From UBA8437 sp964646205 (lineage in GTDB: Bacteria > Planctomycetota > Planctomycetia > Planctomycetales > Planctomycetaceae), in assembly GCA_964646205.1 (NCBI GenBank), contig CAZYAZ010000010.1, forward strand, positions 40,296 through 104,295: 64,000 bases of DNA, given 5' to 3'. Made by a program: the position numbers and the translations under genes. Below, one piece after another: positions 1-10,285 of this stretch (its first letter is position 1; every line of letters begins with the position of its first letter). The notes beneath the pieces were generated by a model, which saw nothing but the letters and a program-made list of their open reading frames with translations, was not told the DNA's origin and did not search any database.

Positions 1-3000
1 TTGCGAAAACTCACAGACGTCTCACCCTCGTCATCGGTTTTTGTCACCGACTGTTCGAAAACGACCTCTGGCGCTCCCACGGTGACCGACTGTGCCGAGG
101 GTGGCGGGAGGGTCGCCTGGGCGATCAGGAACAAACGCTCGCGGACCGGTTCATTGAGCGTAACGATCCAACGGACCGGATCGGCGGGATCATCACCGGT
201 CGACTGCCGACGGACCTCGCGAATCCTCGGATCGCGAAACTGCAGGCTCTGCCTGAGTTGAGGGGACGTGGTGAACACGAATTCGTCGGCGGCCGCCTGC
301 GTGATCCGCCACGACAGCGCCAGCGAATGATCGACCAGTGTGTCGGTGACGGTGACCAGGGAGACAACCGTTGCCTGCACGGCCGGTACCGCCCGCTTGA
401 CCGTCAACAGAATCGAAGTCGGCACGGTCGCACCATGGACAAAAGCAAACCTCGCTTTGCGGGCGTCGAGTTGTCTGAGATCCCTGTCGGCATTCGCCGG
501 ATCAATCGATCTCCAACCGGCTCGCTCGGCAATCCCGGCGGTATACGCTTCGTCGAGCCACACCATTATCCGGCTGGTCAACCGTTCCACGCCCAATGGA
601 TGCGGCAACGCCAGTTCCAGTTCTTCAAATTCCGGCGAGCGAGGCAACGCGCCCTCGAGGACGACCTCGACGGACCCCGTGCGGGGCCGGTCGAATTCAA
701 CCGTCAATCTCCGGTTGCCATCGTCGTCAGCGTGAACAAACCAGTCGGCCAGTCCCGCTGCTTCGACACTGACAGGCAGGTAGTCCAACGGCAGCGAGAA
801 GGTGACATTCCCGCGGGCCGCCTGGCTGAGTTGCCACTGGATCCGTGATGCCAGCCGCACCTTGCGGTGTTCGATTCGAACACCGTGCCGGGCCACGGCA
901 TTGGCCCGGGGTGTCCGTCGAGACACGCTCAACGTCAGTCCAAATGGACGTGTGATGTATCCGAACACCAGTTGCGGTGGCGTGACAACCTTCGATCCAC
1001 CACGGGCCTCGGGTTTTCCGCACCAACCTGGTCGGACCGCCTGGGCCACGTCGACCTGTCGGAGATTCGTATTCGACGTCGACCGGACAGTGAACTGACT
1101 GTCGACAAACACGGCCAATTGTCCCTTGTCTCGTTCGAAACCGGCCACGCCCAGCGACTCGATCGTCAACGCTGTCGCCCGGTCGCCAACGCGACGATCC
1201 TGGAACAGTTCAATCTGCACCACCGTCTCGTCAGTGATTCGGCGGCGGAAGAACACTCGCAACCGCCTGGACTTGTCGGCCGCCACAACATCCCAGCCTC
1301 CCACATCCACCCCGGTCACGGCCTGCACACGGACGCTGGCGGGCAATTCGAATGCCACCTCGGGCAAGCCTCCCTGCCGGACCCGGAACCGGAAGTGACC
1401 ACGCTGACGCACCCCGGTGTCAGAGACATGAACAGCAGTGTAGGATTCCAACTGGACCAGGCCATCTGCTCCGTCAGCAGCCTGCCGCGGCTGCCAAGCA
1501 ACACGCAACACGCCACCCTCATTCACCCCCAACTCGACCCACTCGTTCCCATCCGCCGCACCTCGCCTGTGGCGAGTTGTCGATCCGTTGACGCGTACCA
1601 ACAGGTCACGTTCCGGAAGTTCAAACCGGAATCGTCCAGCCGGAACTGGAGCCAGGTTCAAGGAAAACTGTCCGGCCGGCCCGGCCTGGACCAGCGGAAC
1701 CTCACAATCGACTTCCAGGCGATGGGCTCCACGACGTTCCAGGACCACGGCCATGGGATAGGCACCCGGCTTGGCCCGGGTCACCAGCGGGGCAGGCTTC
1801 CCGTTGAGCCGCGCCCCACCGATGGCCACCGAACCGATCGGAATCGGCAGAACGACCTGGCCACTCCGGAAACTGTACAACTGCAGCTCACCTCGGACAG
1901 CAATCCGGGCTCCGGCCCCCTCACCCCCTGGCAACACTCGAGCGGTCCATGATGCGTGGGCCACCACCCCTGGTCGTGGCGCTGGAGACAGGACCTGTCG
2001 GTCCGGGTAGGCCAGGTTCCAGAGTCTCAGGAATTCACTGCGAGGCAACAGCACGCGACTCGCGTCCTTGGGATCCTGGCCTGGCTCAATTGGGACCACC
2101 TCCAGCGGTCGAACCACCGGCGGTGGAATCACCGGCGGTGCCGGTCGTGACTTGTCCTGGCTCCATCCGTCTTGTGACAACAACGAGACGGCCAACAACA
2201 ATCCGGCTCCAATGTCCAGCAAATCACGTCTCAGGTTGGCTTTCAGCCAAACCCAACCGGTTCCCAGGCCCCCCACCATCCCGATCGCCAGCCACAACCC
2301 ACCACCGGCGGTGGCTCCAAGGAAGAGCCCATCCAAATAGAGATGGCACCAGACGGGAAGGACGGTGACCAGGGCCATTGGACCCACCAGGGCCACGATG
2401 ACCAACACCAACCGTTCAGACACGGGCCGCTGCCTGAAAAACCAGCATCCGATCAGGACCAGCACGACAAAGAACCCCCGCGCCGTCGACTGGGACTCGA
2501 GATCCTGGTAGACGATGGCCAGGTCCGGCCGCTGCTGCGAACCACGGCTGCCCAGGAAGTGAAAATGTCGCCGCACGGTTCCCTCGGGTGGCTTGATATT
2601 CAGTGCCAGCGACATCACGGCGCCACGATTCGTACTTTGGGGCGAAGCGGGAGGTCGCACCGCGGTGTCCACCTGGGACTGAACTTGCGGACGAACCAAC
2701 CGTGTTTGATCGGGCACGTTTCCAGGTGCAGACTGGACAACAGATCGGCCAGGCGATGCAGGAGGTGCTGGTTTTTTGGCAATTGTCTTGCCATCTTCCG
2801 ACTTGGCCGCCCGATCCGCGGATTCTGCCACGGGAGACTCACTGGCAGCTTCAGGTGGGGCCGCGACACCCATGCCACCCCCGCCTCCCATTCCACCAAC
2901 AGCTCCCATTCCCTCCATCGTGAACTCGTCGCCTTCCTCCAGGGCACGATTCATCATGCCCCCGTCGGCCCGCGAGTCTGCCGGTTCCATCCCAGCCGGT

Positions 3001-6000
3001 GCCGAATCCGTGGCGACCGCCAAACTGTCCAGACGCTCCACAAGGCTCTGCGGTGGCATTGCGGTCAACAGCATGAATGGCAGCACGGTTCCCAGGACCA
3101 GCAACACCGCCGTCGCAGCGGCCAACCCGACAAATCGACGGCGACGGAAGGCGAGTGTCAGTACCGCGATCACACCAGTCACCGCCAGCAGGACCAGCAT
3201 CCGATTGACCAGATTCTGTGGTGAGAGTTTGCCCAGCGAATCTCTCATGGCCCCCAGCAGACTGATCTGGCTGAGATCTTTGCTGGGGACAAACCGGCCA
3301 TCGGACGCCACGACCAGGGTCTGGCGGGGATGATGCACCACCCATTCCTGTTCGAGAACTTCAATGGGATGAAGTGTTCCCGACCCGCTCTTGAGGAACA
3401 CCACCGGGGCGTCCTGCTCGAGTCGTCCCGAGCCGGTGACAGCCTGCACGCCGGATCGGAAAAACACCTCCAGGCTGTGCCGGCCAGCCCCCTGGGCGTC
3501 AATCGGCCAGCCCACAACGAACATCTGGCTCCCGTCATCGGCCTGGCCGTGTTGACGGTGTGCCTTGACGGGTTGACCGTCGACGGTCACCGCCCACAGG
3601 GTTCGCTGTTCCTTGGATCTTGCCCCCAGGTCGACCACCAGGTTCTGCACACCGGCGGCAGTCAGATCAAACGCTGCCCGGTGCTGCATTTCACCGGTTC
3701 GTGCGAGGACGCTGGTCACGGCACTGCTGTGGCAGATGGCGCGGGCCACTCGACCATGATCGAACCGGGTCTCATTCAGCGAGACCTGGTAACCAGGCAC
3801 CATGTACCGGTAGGCCTTCACGATCCGTTCGCGCGACTGAAATGAGGATGGTGGCAAATCGATAGGATCGATCTCGGTCAACTCGGCCACGTCCTCACTG
3901 GCTCCCGCTCGCTCCAGCGCCGTGACAACGATCCGCTGGTCATCCGATGCCTCGATTGCCACGAAACCGTTGTCCCGTTCGGCACCGACAACCGCCAATG
4001 TCGGCAATCGAAATCTCTCGTCCTCGTCGGCAACCTGTTGGTGGGTCAATGTCAGATCCACCGCCAGCGAGAGACGATTTCGAACGAACTTGTCGAGTTT
4101 CAGAGTCCACAGACGTCGACCAGCCCGAGGCTCCGCCGGCAATTGTTCGACAATCCGGTTTCCCGACTCGAGCAATCGAAATCTCAGGTCCCGTCCAATC
4201 CACTCGGGCAAATCGATGATCACGGTTCGAGCCCCGCCACCCTGGATATCCAGGTGCGTTTCGAGGTGGACCGAGACCGTCTCACGATCAAGCCGGGCGA
4301 CGGTCAGCGATTGGGCTGACAAGCGAGGTGGACGTCGGCCAATTCGCAATGTCCCTGTCACCCGCGGGGTCTGGTACATGTAGCCCAGTCGCTGTCCCTC
4401 CAATTCAAGATTGGCCTGATCCAGTCCCGTCAGTTCACTGGCCACAACCTCAAATTCATCGGAAGCACGGACCAGGTACCGCCCCTCGACGATCAACCCC
4501 GACTGATCCTCCCGGTCGCCTCCGGCCACCTCGACTGCGATGTCTGGCAGGGGCACCGCACGGCCGATCGCACTACCCAGGGGCCAGTTTTCGAGGTCCC
4601 GGTGGGCCAGGACACGGATTCCCACCTCTGTTCCTTCGGGAATCGCCTTGTCGAATCCGACACGAAATCGCTGCCGTCCCTCGGCCCCGGGCAAACGCTG
4701 CCAGGCCACCGCCTTGTTGGCCACCCGCACACCCGTGATGTTCCAGCCTTCCGGCATCGAGAACACCACCTGGAACAACGACGAAAACAGGCTCTCGATC
4801 GTCGCATCGGTGGCCAGGTCGAGTCCGTCGTCAGAAATCCGCAGGATCGTCGCCAACGCCGCCTGCAATTCCTGTCGTTTTGTTTCGGTCGCAAATGACA
4901 GGGTGAAGTCCTCACGCCACGCATCAAAATGTAGCAAGCTGCTGCCGGCAGGAGACGTTTGATTCGTCTTGAGAACCATGACATCCGTCACACGACGTAC
5001 TCCCGTCGACTGGCCGGATTGCAGCCGGACACCCGGGGGAGACTGGACAAGGATCTGTCCGATGTGCGAGGTGACTCCCGAAAGCCGCAGGCGGGGAACT
5101 TGCCACAACTGGCCAACGGCCGCCGGCATCACTCCGCGAAATGTCACCCGTCGTGACCCCGTGAACCGCTGCCGGTATCGCAACGTGATGCGAGTCAGCC
5201 TCGCATTGTCCGGATCGTCGGCCAGTTCCCAACTCTCGAGTCCGCTGGACGACACATCAGTGATCTCCAGGTTCCGGGGCACCGTCGCCACGAACTCGTC
5301 CAACGCCTGCCCGAACACCTCCAGGCCGGTGATCGCCTGCCAGGTCACCTCCCCGGGCGCCACGCCAATTCCAAACGCGGTCGAAGCAAACACCAGGGCA
5401 TCACCAGCTCTCTGGGTTTGACGGTCGGTCACCGACAAGCGGATATCACTGCGGCCCCCAACTGGCAAGTTGTACGTCGCCGGCTGGTCAGCGGGTGCCG
5501 GACGTCGGACCGCCAGCCCATCAACCAACAGGTGCTTGCCGGCCGGCAGATGCACCACCAGCGAGGCCGTCGCCACCGGCACCAGGCCGAAGGCCGCCAC
5601 CTTGTCGCTACCCACCGACGCCAGGGGAGTCGAGAGTCCCAGTTGCAGGGTCGACACACCAACGGTGTCGTGGAACAACTCAAGCCCTGTGACGGTTGCC
5701 TTCTTCCGGGTCATTTGGAAACGAGCCACTCGAGCCGGTTTTCCACCCAGCAGAGCTGTCTCAACTGCTACACCTCGCAACGGCAACTGCAGCGATTGCC
5801 AGCCGCGGGAGAATTGCTGAAGACGGACCGAGGCATCGATCAACAGGTGATCACCCCGTGGCCGAGCCGTGTAAACCACCTCCCGCAACACCAGAGCCGC
5901 CGGCACGCGAGGTTGGGTCTTCTCGTTCCTGGTGGCCAGGGCCTGCAACTCGTCGTACCTGGCCTTCTCGAGCATCACACCACTTCGGTCGCGGTCGATG

Positions 6001-6155
6001 ACCACGCCCAGGTCCTCGATTGGCACGAAGACCCGGCGAGGCCGTTTCCTGCTCCCGGGAATCTGGGCCGATTGGGCCGACACCGATCCGGTGACGGCCA
6101 GTACCGCCACCAGGCTGACAAGACTCCAACCCCGGCTCATTCGCAAACCGCTCAT
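1..6155 (-). CDS. Giant exported multi-TM protein, 3' end outside window
   Basis: An open frame runs from ATG at 6155 off the left edge (2,051 codons visible). The start overlaps the stop of the upstream gene (ATGA) and has GGAG 9 nt upstream. Residues 1-24 form a signal peptide ending VSAQSAQ. A module starting VFVPIEDL (about residue 38) leads into roughly 900 residues of beta-rich ectodomain. Two TM segments follow near residues 973-1035, then a Gly/Met/Pro-rich linker, more TM segments near 1220-1305, and a hydrophobic stretch ending SLLSQDGWSQ that looks like an internal signal peptide. A second copy of the module (VLLPRSEFLRLW, about residue 1365) and a second beta-rich domain continue to the window edge. 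It is paralogous to the gene at 6152-9990. No characterised family is recognised; the function is unknown, and an envelope or surface role is inferred from topology only. Confidence 0.85.
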   Translation of the reverse strand, partial: MSGLRMSRGWSLVSLVAVLAVTGSVSAQSAQIPGSRKRPRRVFVPIEDLGVVIDRDRSGVMLEKARYDELQALATRNEKTQPRVPAALVLREVVYTARPRGDHLLIDASVRLQQFSRGWQSLQLPLRGVAVETALLGGKPARVARFQMTRKKATVTGLELFHDTVGVSTLQLGLSTPLASVGSDKVAAFGLVPVATASLVVHLPAGKHLLVDGLAVRRPAPADQPATYNLPVGGRSDIRLSVTDRQTQRAGDALVFASTAFGIGVAPGEVTWQAITGLEVFGQALDEFVATVPRNLEITDVSSSGLESWELADDPDNARLTRITLRYRQRFTGSRRVTFRGVMPAAVGQLWQVPRLRLSGVTSHIGQILVQSPPGVRLQSGQSTGVRRVTDVMVLKTNQTSPAGSSLLHFDAWREDFTLSFATETKRQELQAALATILRISDDGLDLATDATIESLFSSLFQVVFSMPEGWNITGVRVANKAVAWQRLPGAEGRQRFRVGFDKAIPEGTEVGIRVLAHRDLENWPLGSAIGRAVPLPDIAVEVAGGDREDQSGLIVEGRYLVRASDEFEVVASELTGLDQANLELEGQRLGYMYQTPRVTGTLRIGRRPPRLSAQSLTVARLDRETVSVHLETHLDIQGGGARTVIIDLPEWIGRDLRFRLLESGNRIVEQLPAEPRAGRRLWTLKLDKFVRNRLSLAVDLTLTHQQVADEDERFRLPTLAVVGAERDNGFVAIEASDDQRIVVTALERAGASEDVAELTEIDPIDLPPSSFQSRERIVKAYRYMVPGYQVSLNETRFDHGRVARAICHSSAVTSVLARTGEMQHRAAFDLTAAGVQNLVVDLGARSKEQRTLWAVTVDGQPVKAHRQHGQADDGSQMFVVGWPIDAQGAGRHSLEVFFRSGVQAVTGSGRLEQDAPVVFLKSGSGTLHPIEVLEQEWVVHHPRQTLVVASDGRFVPSKDLSQISLLGAMRDSLGKLSPQNLVNRMLVLLAVTGVIAVLTLAFRRRRFVGLAAATAVLLVLGTVLPFMLLTAMPPQSLVERLDSLAVATDSAPAGMEPADSRADGGMMNRALEEGDEFTMEGMGAVGGMGGGGGMGVAAPPEAASESPVAESADRAAKSEDGKTIAKKPAPPASPGRSVVQSAPGNVPDQTRLVRPQVQSQVDTAVRPPASPQSTNRGAVMSLALNIKPPEGTVRRHFHFLGSRGSQQRPDLAIVYQDLESQSTARGFFVVLVLIGCWFFRQRPVSERLVLVIVALVGPMALVTVLPVWCHLYLDGLFLGATAGGGLWLAIGMVGGLGTGWVWLKANLRRDLLDIGAGLLLAVSLLSQDGWSQDKSRPAPPVIPPPVVRPLEVVPIEPGQDPKDASRVLLPRSEFLRLWNLAYPDRQVLSPAPRPGVVAHASWTARVLPGGEGAGARIAVRGELQLYSFRSGQVVLPIPIGSVAIGGARLNGKPAPLVTRAKPGAYPMAVVLERRGAHRLEVDCEVPLVQAGPAGQFSLNLAPVPAGRFRFELPERDLLVRVNGSTTRHRRGAADGNEWVELGVNEGGVLRVAWQPRQAADGADGLVQLESYTAVHVSDTGVRQRGHFRFRVRQGGLPEVAFELPASVRVQAVTGVDVGGWDVVAADKSRRLRVFFRRRITDETVVQIELFQDRRVGDRATALTIESLGVAGFERDKGQLAVFVDSQFTVRSTSNTNLRQVDVAQAVRPGWCGKPEARGGSKVVTPPQLVFGYITRPFGLTLSVSRRTPRANAVARHGVRIEHRKVRLASRIQWQLSQAARGNVTFSLPLDYLPVSVEAAGLADWFVHADDDGNRRLTVEFDRPRTGSVEVVLEGALPRSPEFEELELALPHPLGVERLTSRIMVWLDEAYTAGIAERAGWRSIDPANADRDLRQLDARKARFAFVHGATVPTSILLTVKRAVPAVQATVVSLVTVTDTLVDHSLALSWRITQAAADEFVFTTSPQLRQSLQFRDPRIREVRRQSTGDDPADPVRWIVTLNEPVRERLFLIAQATLPPPSAQSVTVGAPEVVFEQSVTKTDDEGETSVSFR

Positions 6156-9100
6156 GAATCTGACTCCAGCAGGCCCGGATCATCCGAATCATCTGGGTCG
6201 GAATCGTTTTCTTCGACCGTTTCATCAGGGCCCGGGTCCGGGCCTCGGTCTGGGTCGGGAACCTCGGGGACTGCATCAGCGGGCCCGGGATCGGCGTCAC
6301 CACCGTCGTCCTCGCTAACCGGATCCACCTCCGTTGGCAGTTCTTCGGCAGCCTCTGAGGTTGACACTGGCTGGGCAGCCGTGGAGCTCGATTCGGCATC
6401 CGGAACACGGTCCACTTCAACCGTGTTCCGCGAGAGAGTACTGGAAACCACCCCGGCGACTTTGCTGCCAACCGAACGTTGGAATCCAACCACCGCGGCC
6501 AACATCCAGGCCGCCACCCCAAAACCGATGCCCCAACGCGCGGCCAACAGGGATTCCGCCACGCTGTCGGCGTAGGCCAATGACAGCAGCGAGACGACGA
6601 ACGTCGCCACGAGCACAACACTCAATCGATTGCTCCACGGGGTCCACAACAGCACGCAGCCGATCGCAAAGATCGGGATGCTGATGCCCGCGGTCATCGA
6701 GGATGTCTCCCACCACGTCGCCGACAACGACGCGGCGCCGCCAAGATTTCCATAGACCGTCGCGTGACCCCGATCCCGACCGGGCAGATGGCCGAGCGAG
6801 GAGGTCCGTTTCTGCTTGTCGAACCAGCTCTCGAGATTTCCATGGTATTGCGACAGAAACACGAAGTGCTCGGGAACACCAACCAGCTTGTATTCCTGGG
6901 GAACGAACACCGCAGTCTTCAGTTCCTGGGTCACCACGGTTTTTCCATCAGATCCACTTTCGGACTCGACGCCCCCGATCACCGGCAGGTTGATGGTCTC
7001 GGTGCTGCCAAACCAACTGTCGAAAAACTTCTCCTGTGGCAGGTCGTAACGAATCGACAGAAAGAACTCCTCGTCGGCCCTGGTGCCGGCCACGTTGAAC
7101 GAGTAAGCCGTCCAGCCATCAAGAGCCGTCTCGCCGTCTCCGGACTTCTCGACCGGAACACGCCGCAGATCGACAAAAACATCCGAGACGTTTGCCAGCG
7201 TGGGCAGGTCCACTCGTAGCCGCTGCCGTTGGCTACTCTTGAGGCGAAACCGGGCGCGGGCACTTGCGGTACCGTTCTTGTTGATCACCATCTCGATCAA
7301 CGCACGCGACACGACCGTCTCGACCACCTTCTCGGATTCGAACTTCCGCACGGTGACTTCGAGGCTGACCGGCTGCACGTGGAAACGAAATGCAGCCGAT
7401 CCGTTCGTCGGCAACAACTTCAGTTCCCGCACGTCAATCAATTCCAGGCCGTCAAGATCACCGTCACCGGGCAGGTCAATCCCCAGCGCGTCGTCTTTTT
7501 TCACCACGACCTCGCCGGTGATGTTCTGGTTGTCGAGATCCAGTGCCCGTGGTGGCTGAACCAGTACCTGGCGGTTTGCCATGGCCCCGGATTCCTCCTC
7601 GTCGGCCGTTTTCAGATCCCAACTGACATCGAACGCCACCGGCCCGGTCAATTCCTGCTGCATCACGATCGTCCAGGTCACCCATCCTTCCTCGGCTTCG
7701 CCGGAGGTCTTTTCTCGGATTGGCACCGGTACCGGGGCGGCCCCGGCAACGCGTGACGTGACAATCTGTGGCTCCTGGCCGATCGACTCGGGCACCTGGA
7801 TCCGGAACGTGTCCGTTCCGGCGTACTCCACAGAGAAAATCACCTTCGAATCGACCTCGACCACCTGCTGCTTAGCATTCGCGGTGGTGGCAACGGTGGC
7901 CGACAGCCTGGTCGGACGTCGACGCGTGGTCACCGGAAGAGCCAGTTTTCGGTTGGCGTCCTGGGTCGGATACGCCGTGTACTGCCAGGCGCTGGCCAGC
8001 CGTGCACGGCCGACCGAGTTCCCAGCCCCACCGCTTCGATCGGGCTGGATCCCCGTCAGTTTCTCCTCATCGGTAATCACCTCAAAGGCGTCCGGAGCAT
8101 AGACGGTGACCGTTCCGTCCTCGCGGACAACCTCCCGGGGCTCGATGACCGGCAACGACACATCGAACGTCTCGGCCTCGCCGTCGAACGCCTGGTGGGC
8201 GTTGATCGTCAGGTTCAAAACTCCCTGTCGACGTTGAGCCAACACCACGGTCAGCAGACGTGTCTGCTTCTCGAAAGTGTGCTCCTTGTAACCGTCACCG
8301 GTGACTCCGTCGAGCACGAGTCCCGGGGGCAACACCAGTTTCCATTCGAAGACACCGGCCCGCTCGACGGTGTACTTCAGCTTGGCCAACAATCGCAGTT
8401 CGTCATCGCGGAAGACCAACCGGGTGACCTGATCGACGGTGACCCGTGGCTGCACCGGTTCGTAGGACACCCGGAGATCAAACCGCGGGCTGAAATACTT
8501 GTACGATCGTCCTCCTGGTCGACGGATCGACTGAAACACCTCTCCGGGTTCGATCCGGACCAGCCCTCTTGGTGGAGTGACGTTGAGCGTGAGGTCCGAT
8601 CCGTGGGTCAAAACAACCTGTCCGCTTTCCCGGACGGCATCCAGAGAATGAATTCCGTTGATCGTCATTCCAGCATCATCGATCGTCGACTTGTCGATCC
8701 CCGCCGTGTCGACACCCGAGACCGCGAACGTCTCGCCCATGGCTGGAGCCGGACGTTCGGTGTGCACCTCGAGTATGAACTTGCCCCGGACTGCCCCGAT
8801 GAACTCGACGGTGACCACCTGCCGTTTCTCCTCTTTCACCGGCGTCCACTTGCGAATCTTGGCCTGGGTCGAAGCCACGTCCAGGATCCGATGTCCCGGT
8901 GGAACAGCAATCCGCAACTGGGTCAATTCGCCACGCAGTACCTCGTGGTGCAGGAACACGTCGGTGTGAACCAGGCCATCGCGAACCGAGATGTGCTGGT
9001 AATTGGACACGCTGGTCAACAAATCCATGTCGGGCTTCTGACCGACGCGGGGGTACCACAATGCCGAGATCTTCGGCGTCGCTCCCAGGCGGGCTCGCAC

Positions 9101-9990
9101 GCGGGTGCGTCCTGCGGCCGCCTTGACCGGCAGGGCCACCAGCCGCGGTGTCAGATCAACAGCCTGTTGAGGGCGAGGCACCGACAACTCGAACGTCGTC
9201 ATGCCCACGGTCGGGCAGTCGAATTCGAATGAATGACCGTCGGCCGAGGCACGAATGCGAGCTGTCAACTCCAGCGTCACGGCGTGAGTGCCTGCCTCGG
9301 GAAAAAGCAATGAGTACCGACCGGCACCCGTGCCGCGGAGCAGCACCTGGACAGCCTTGCCATCACGCGTCGCGGTCACGCGACCGATCGCCGCCTGGCC
9401 AAACTGGATCGGGATCTCCGACCAACTCTTGCCCAGCACCTGCACACTCAGGGTCGCCGTGATCCGTGCCAGATTCTCATCGACTGTGGCAACGTAATCG
9501 GCCTGGGTGATCACTCCCTCAACCGGAAGCCCCTTGGCGTTTCTGTCAGCGGCACCGGCTCGTTCCCACAGTCTCAGATACTCCATGTAGGGCAGGAATA
9601 CCGCCGAGGGGTGTTTGTCGAGAACGGACTTGAGATCCCGATAGGGTACGTAGATCCACTGCTCGAATTTTGCTGCCGGTTGGGCTGCCGGTTGGGCTGC
9701 CGGTTGGGCTGCCGGTTGGGCTGCCGNNNNNNNNNNNNNNNNNNNNNNNNNNNNNNNNNNNNNNNNNNNNNNNNNNNNNNNNNNNNNNNNNNNNNNNNNN
9801 NNNNNNNNNNNNNNNNNNNNNNNNNNGCTGCCGGTTGGGCTGCCGGTTGGGCTGCCGGTTGGGCTGCCGGTTGGGCTGCCGACTTCGTGGTCGTTTCCTG
9901 TCCCAACAGCGGACTGATCACTCCGAGAACCAACGCTGCCACGGTCATGTGGCTGAACGCGAGACCAACCGCCTTCTTGGTAAAACGCAT
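6152..9990 (-). CDS. Giant exported beta-rich protein with C-terminal TM segments and acidic tail (spans a gap)
   Basis: The start chosen is ATG 9990 (MRFTKKAVGLAF), with GGGGG 8 nt upstream; ATG 10008 in the same frame is possible. A signal peptide (about residues 1-30) is followed by a QPAA tetrapeptide repeat that is interrupted by 100 N. After the gap come IYVPYRDL and VFLPYMEYLRLW, the module shared with the downstream gene, then about 950 residues of beta-strand-rich ectodomain, three TM segments (about nt 6690-6460), and an Asp/Pro/Glu-rich tail ending ESDS. Frames on either side of the gap differ by one at 100 N. They agree if the true gap length is 2 mod 3, which includes -55, giving a minimum of 1,227 residues. 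The gene is translationally coupled to the next one (ATGA overlap). Function unknown. A reading starting at 10141 is not the real N-terminus. Confidence 0.85.
9672..9881 (-). repeat. 12-bp tandem repeat encoding QPAA, broken by an assembly gap
   Basis: The plus-strand unit is ggctgccggttg, read on the minus strand as Gln-Pro-Ala-Ala. The left block (9672-9726) and right block (9827-9881) are each exactly 55 bp and identical to each other, with 100 N between them. The repeat lies directly after the signal peptide of the giant exported protein and probably forms a flexible Pro/Ala linker. The true copy number cannot be known from this assembly. Confidence 0.9.
9727..9826. other. Assembly gap (100 N) in QPAA repeat
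   Basis: The 100 N are a placeholder. The 55 bases on each side are the same sequence, as expected when a de Bruijn assembler with k=55 ends both contigs inside a short tandem repeat. A gap length of -55 plus any multiple of 12 keeps the coding frame. Confidence 0.9.
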
Positions 9991-10208
9991 CCCGACATCC
10001 CCCTGCATCTCTTCTCACCAACACCGGCCCACGACTGTGGCGTACCGAAAGGCGACCACCTGTTTCGCACCAACAGCGTGCGAACCAAATGGAAACCTGT
10101 AGTGATTTTGTGGTTTGGGAAACCGTGGTAAGGAAATCCAACTGCCAACTTACTTTAGGATGCTGACACCCTTCCAGATGTTGCAGCGAATTCTCAATTT
10201 TTCCAGAT

Positions 10209-10241
10209 CCGTTTCACATCACCGGCGTTGGCCTGAAACGG
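10209..10241 (-). terminator. Hairpin downstream of parA, possible terminator
   Basis: A perfect 8-bp inverted repeat (ccgtttca / tgaaacgg, 17-nt loop) sits 45-77 nt after the parA stop in the 295-bp space before the giant exported gene. The downstream side is not T-rich, so intrinsic termination is uncertain. The rest of 9991-10285 shows no ORF or clear promoter. Confidence 0.3.
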
Positions 10242-10285
10242 TTATACCGATTTCCCGACACGGTCCCGTCCCGCGCCAAGCCAAA

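Noticed and set aside
867..1952. Plus-strand open frame over the giant minus-strand gene
   Set aside because: The minus strand carries a continuous protein with signal peptide, TM helices and module repeats; the plus reading is low-complexity His/Arg/Gln-rich shadow.
9672..9881. CRISPR-like repeats
   Set aside because: The 12-bp units are contiguous without spacers and translate in frame as QPAA; the 15-bp units at 58609-58713 likewise encode KKADV.
6152..10141. Start of the second giant gene at 10141
   Set aside because: The residues before the gap in that frame are not protein-like. The other frame starting at 9990 has a good signal peptide and ribosome-binding site, and the frames join when the gap is -55.
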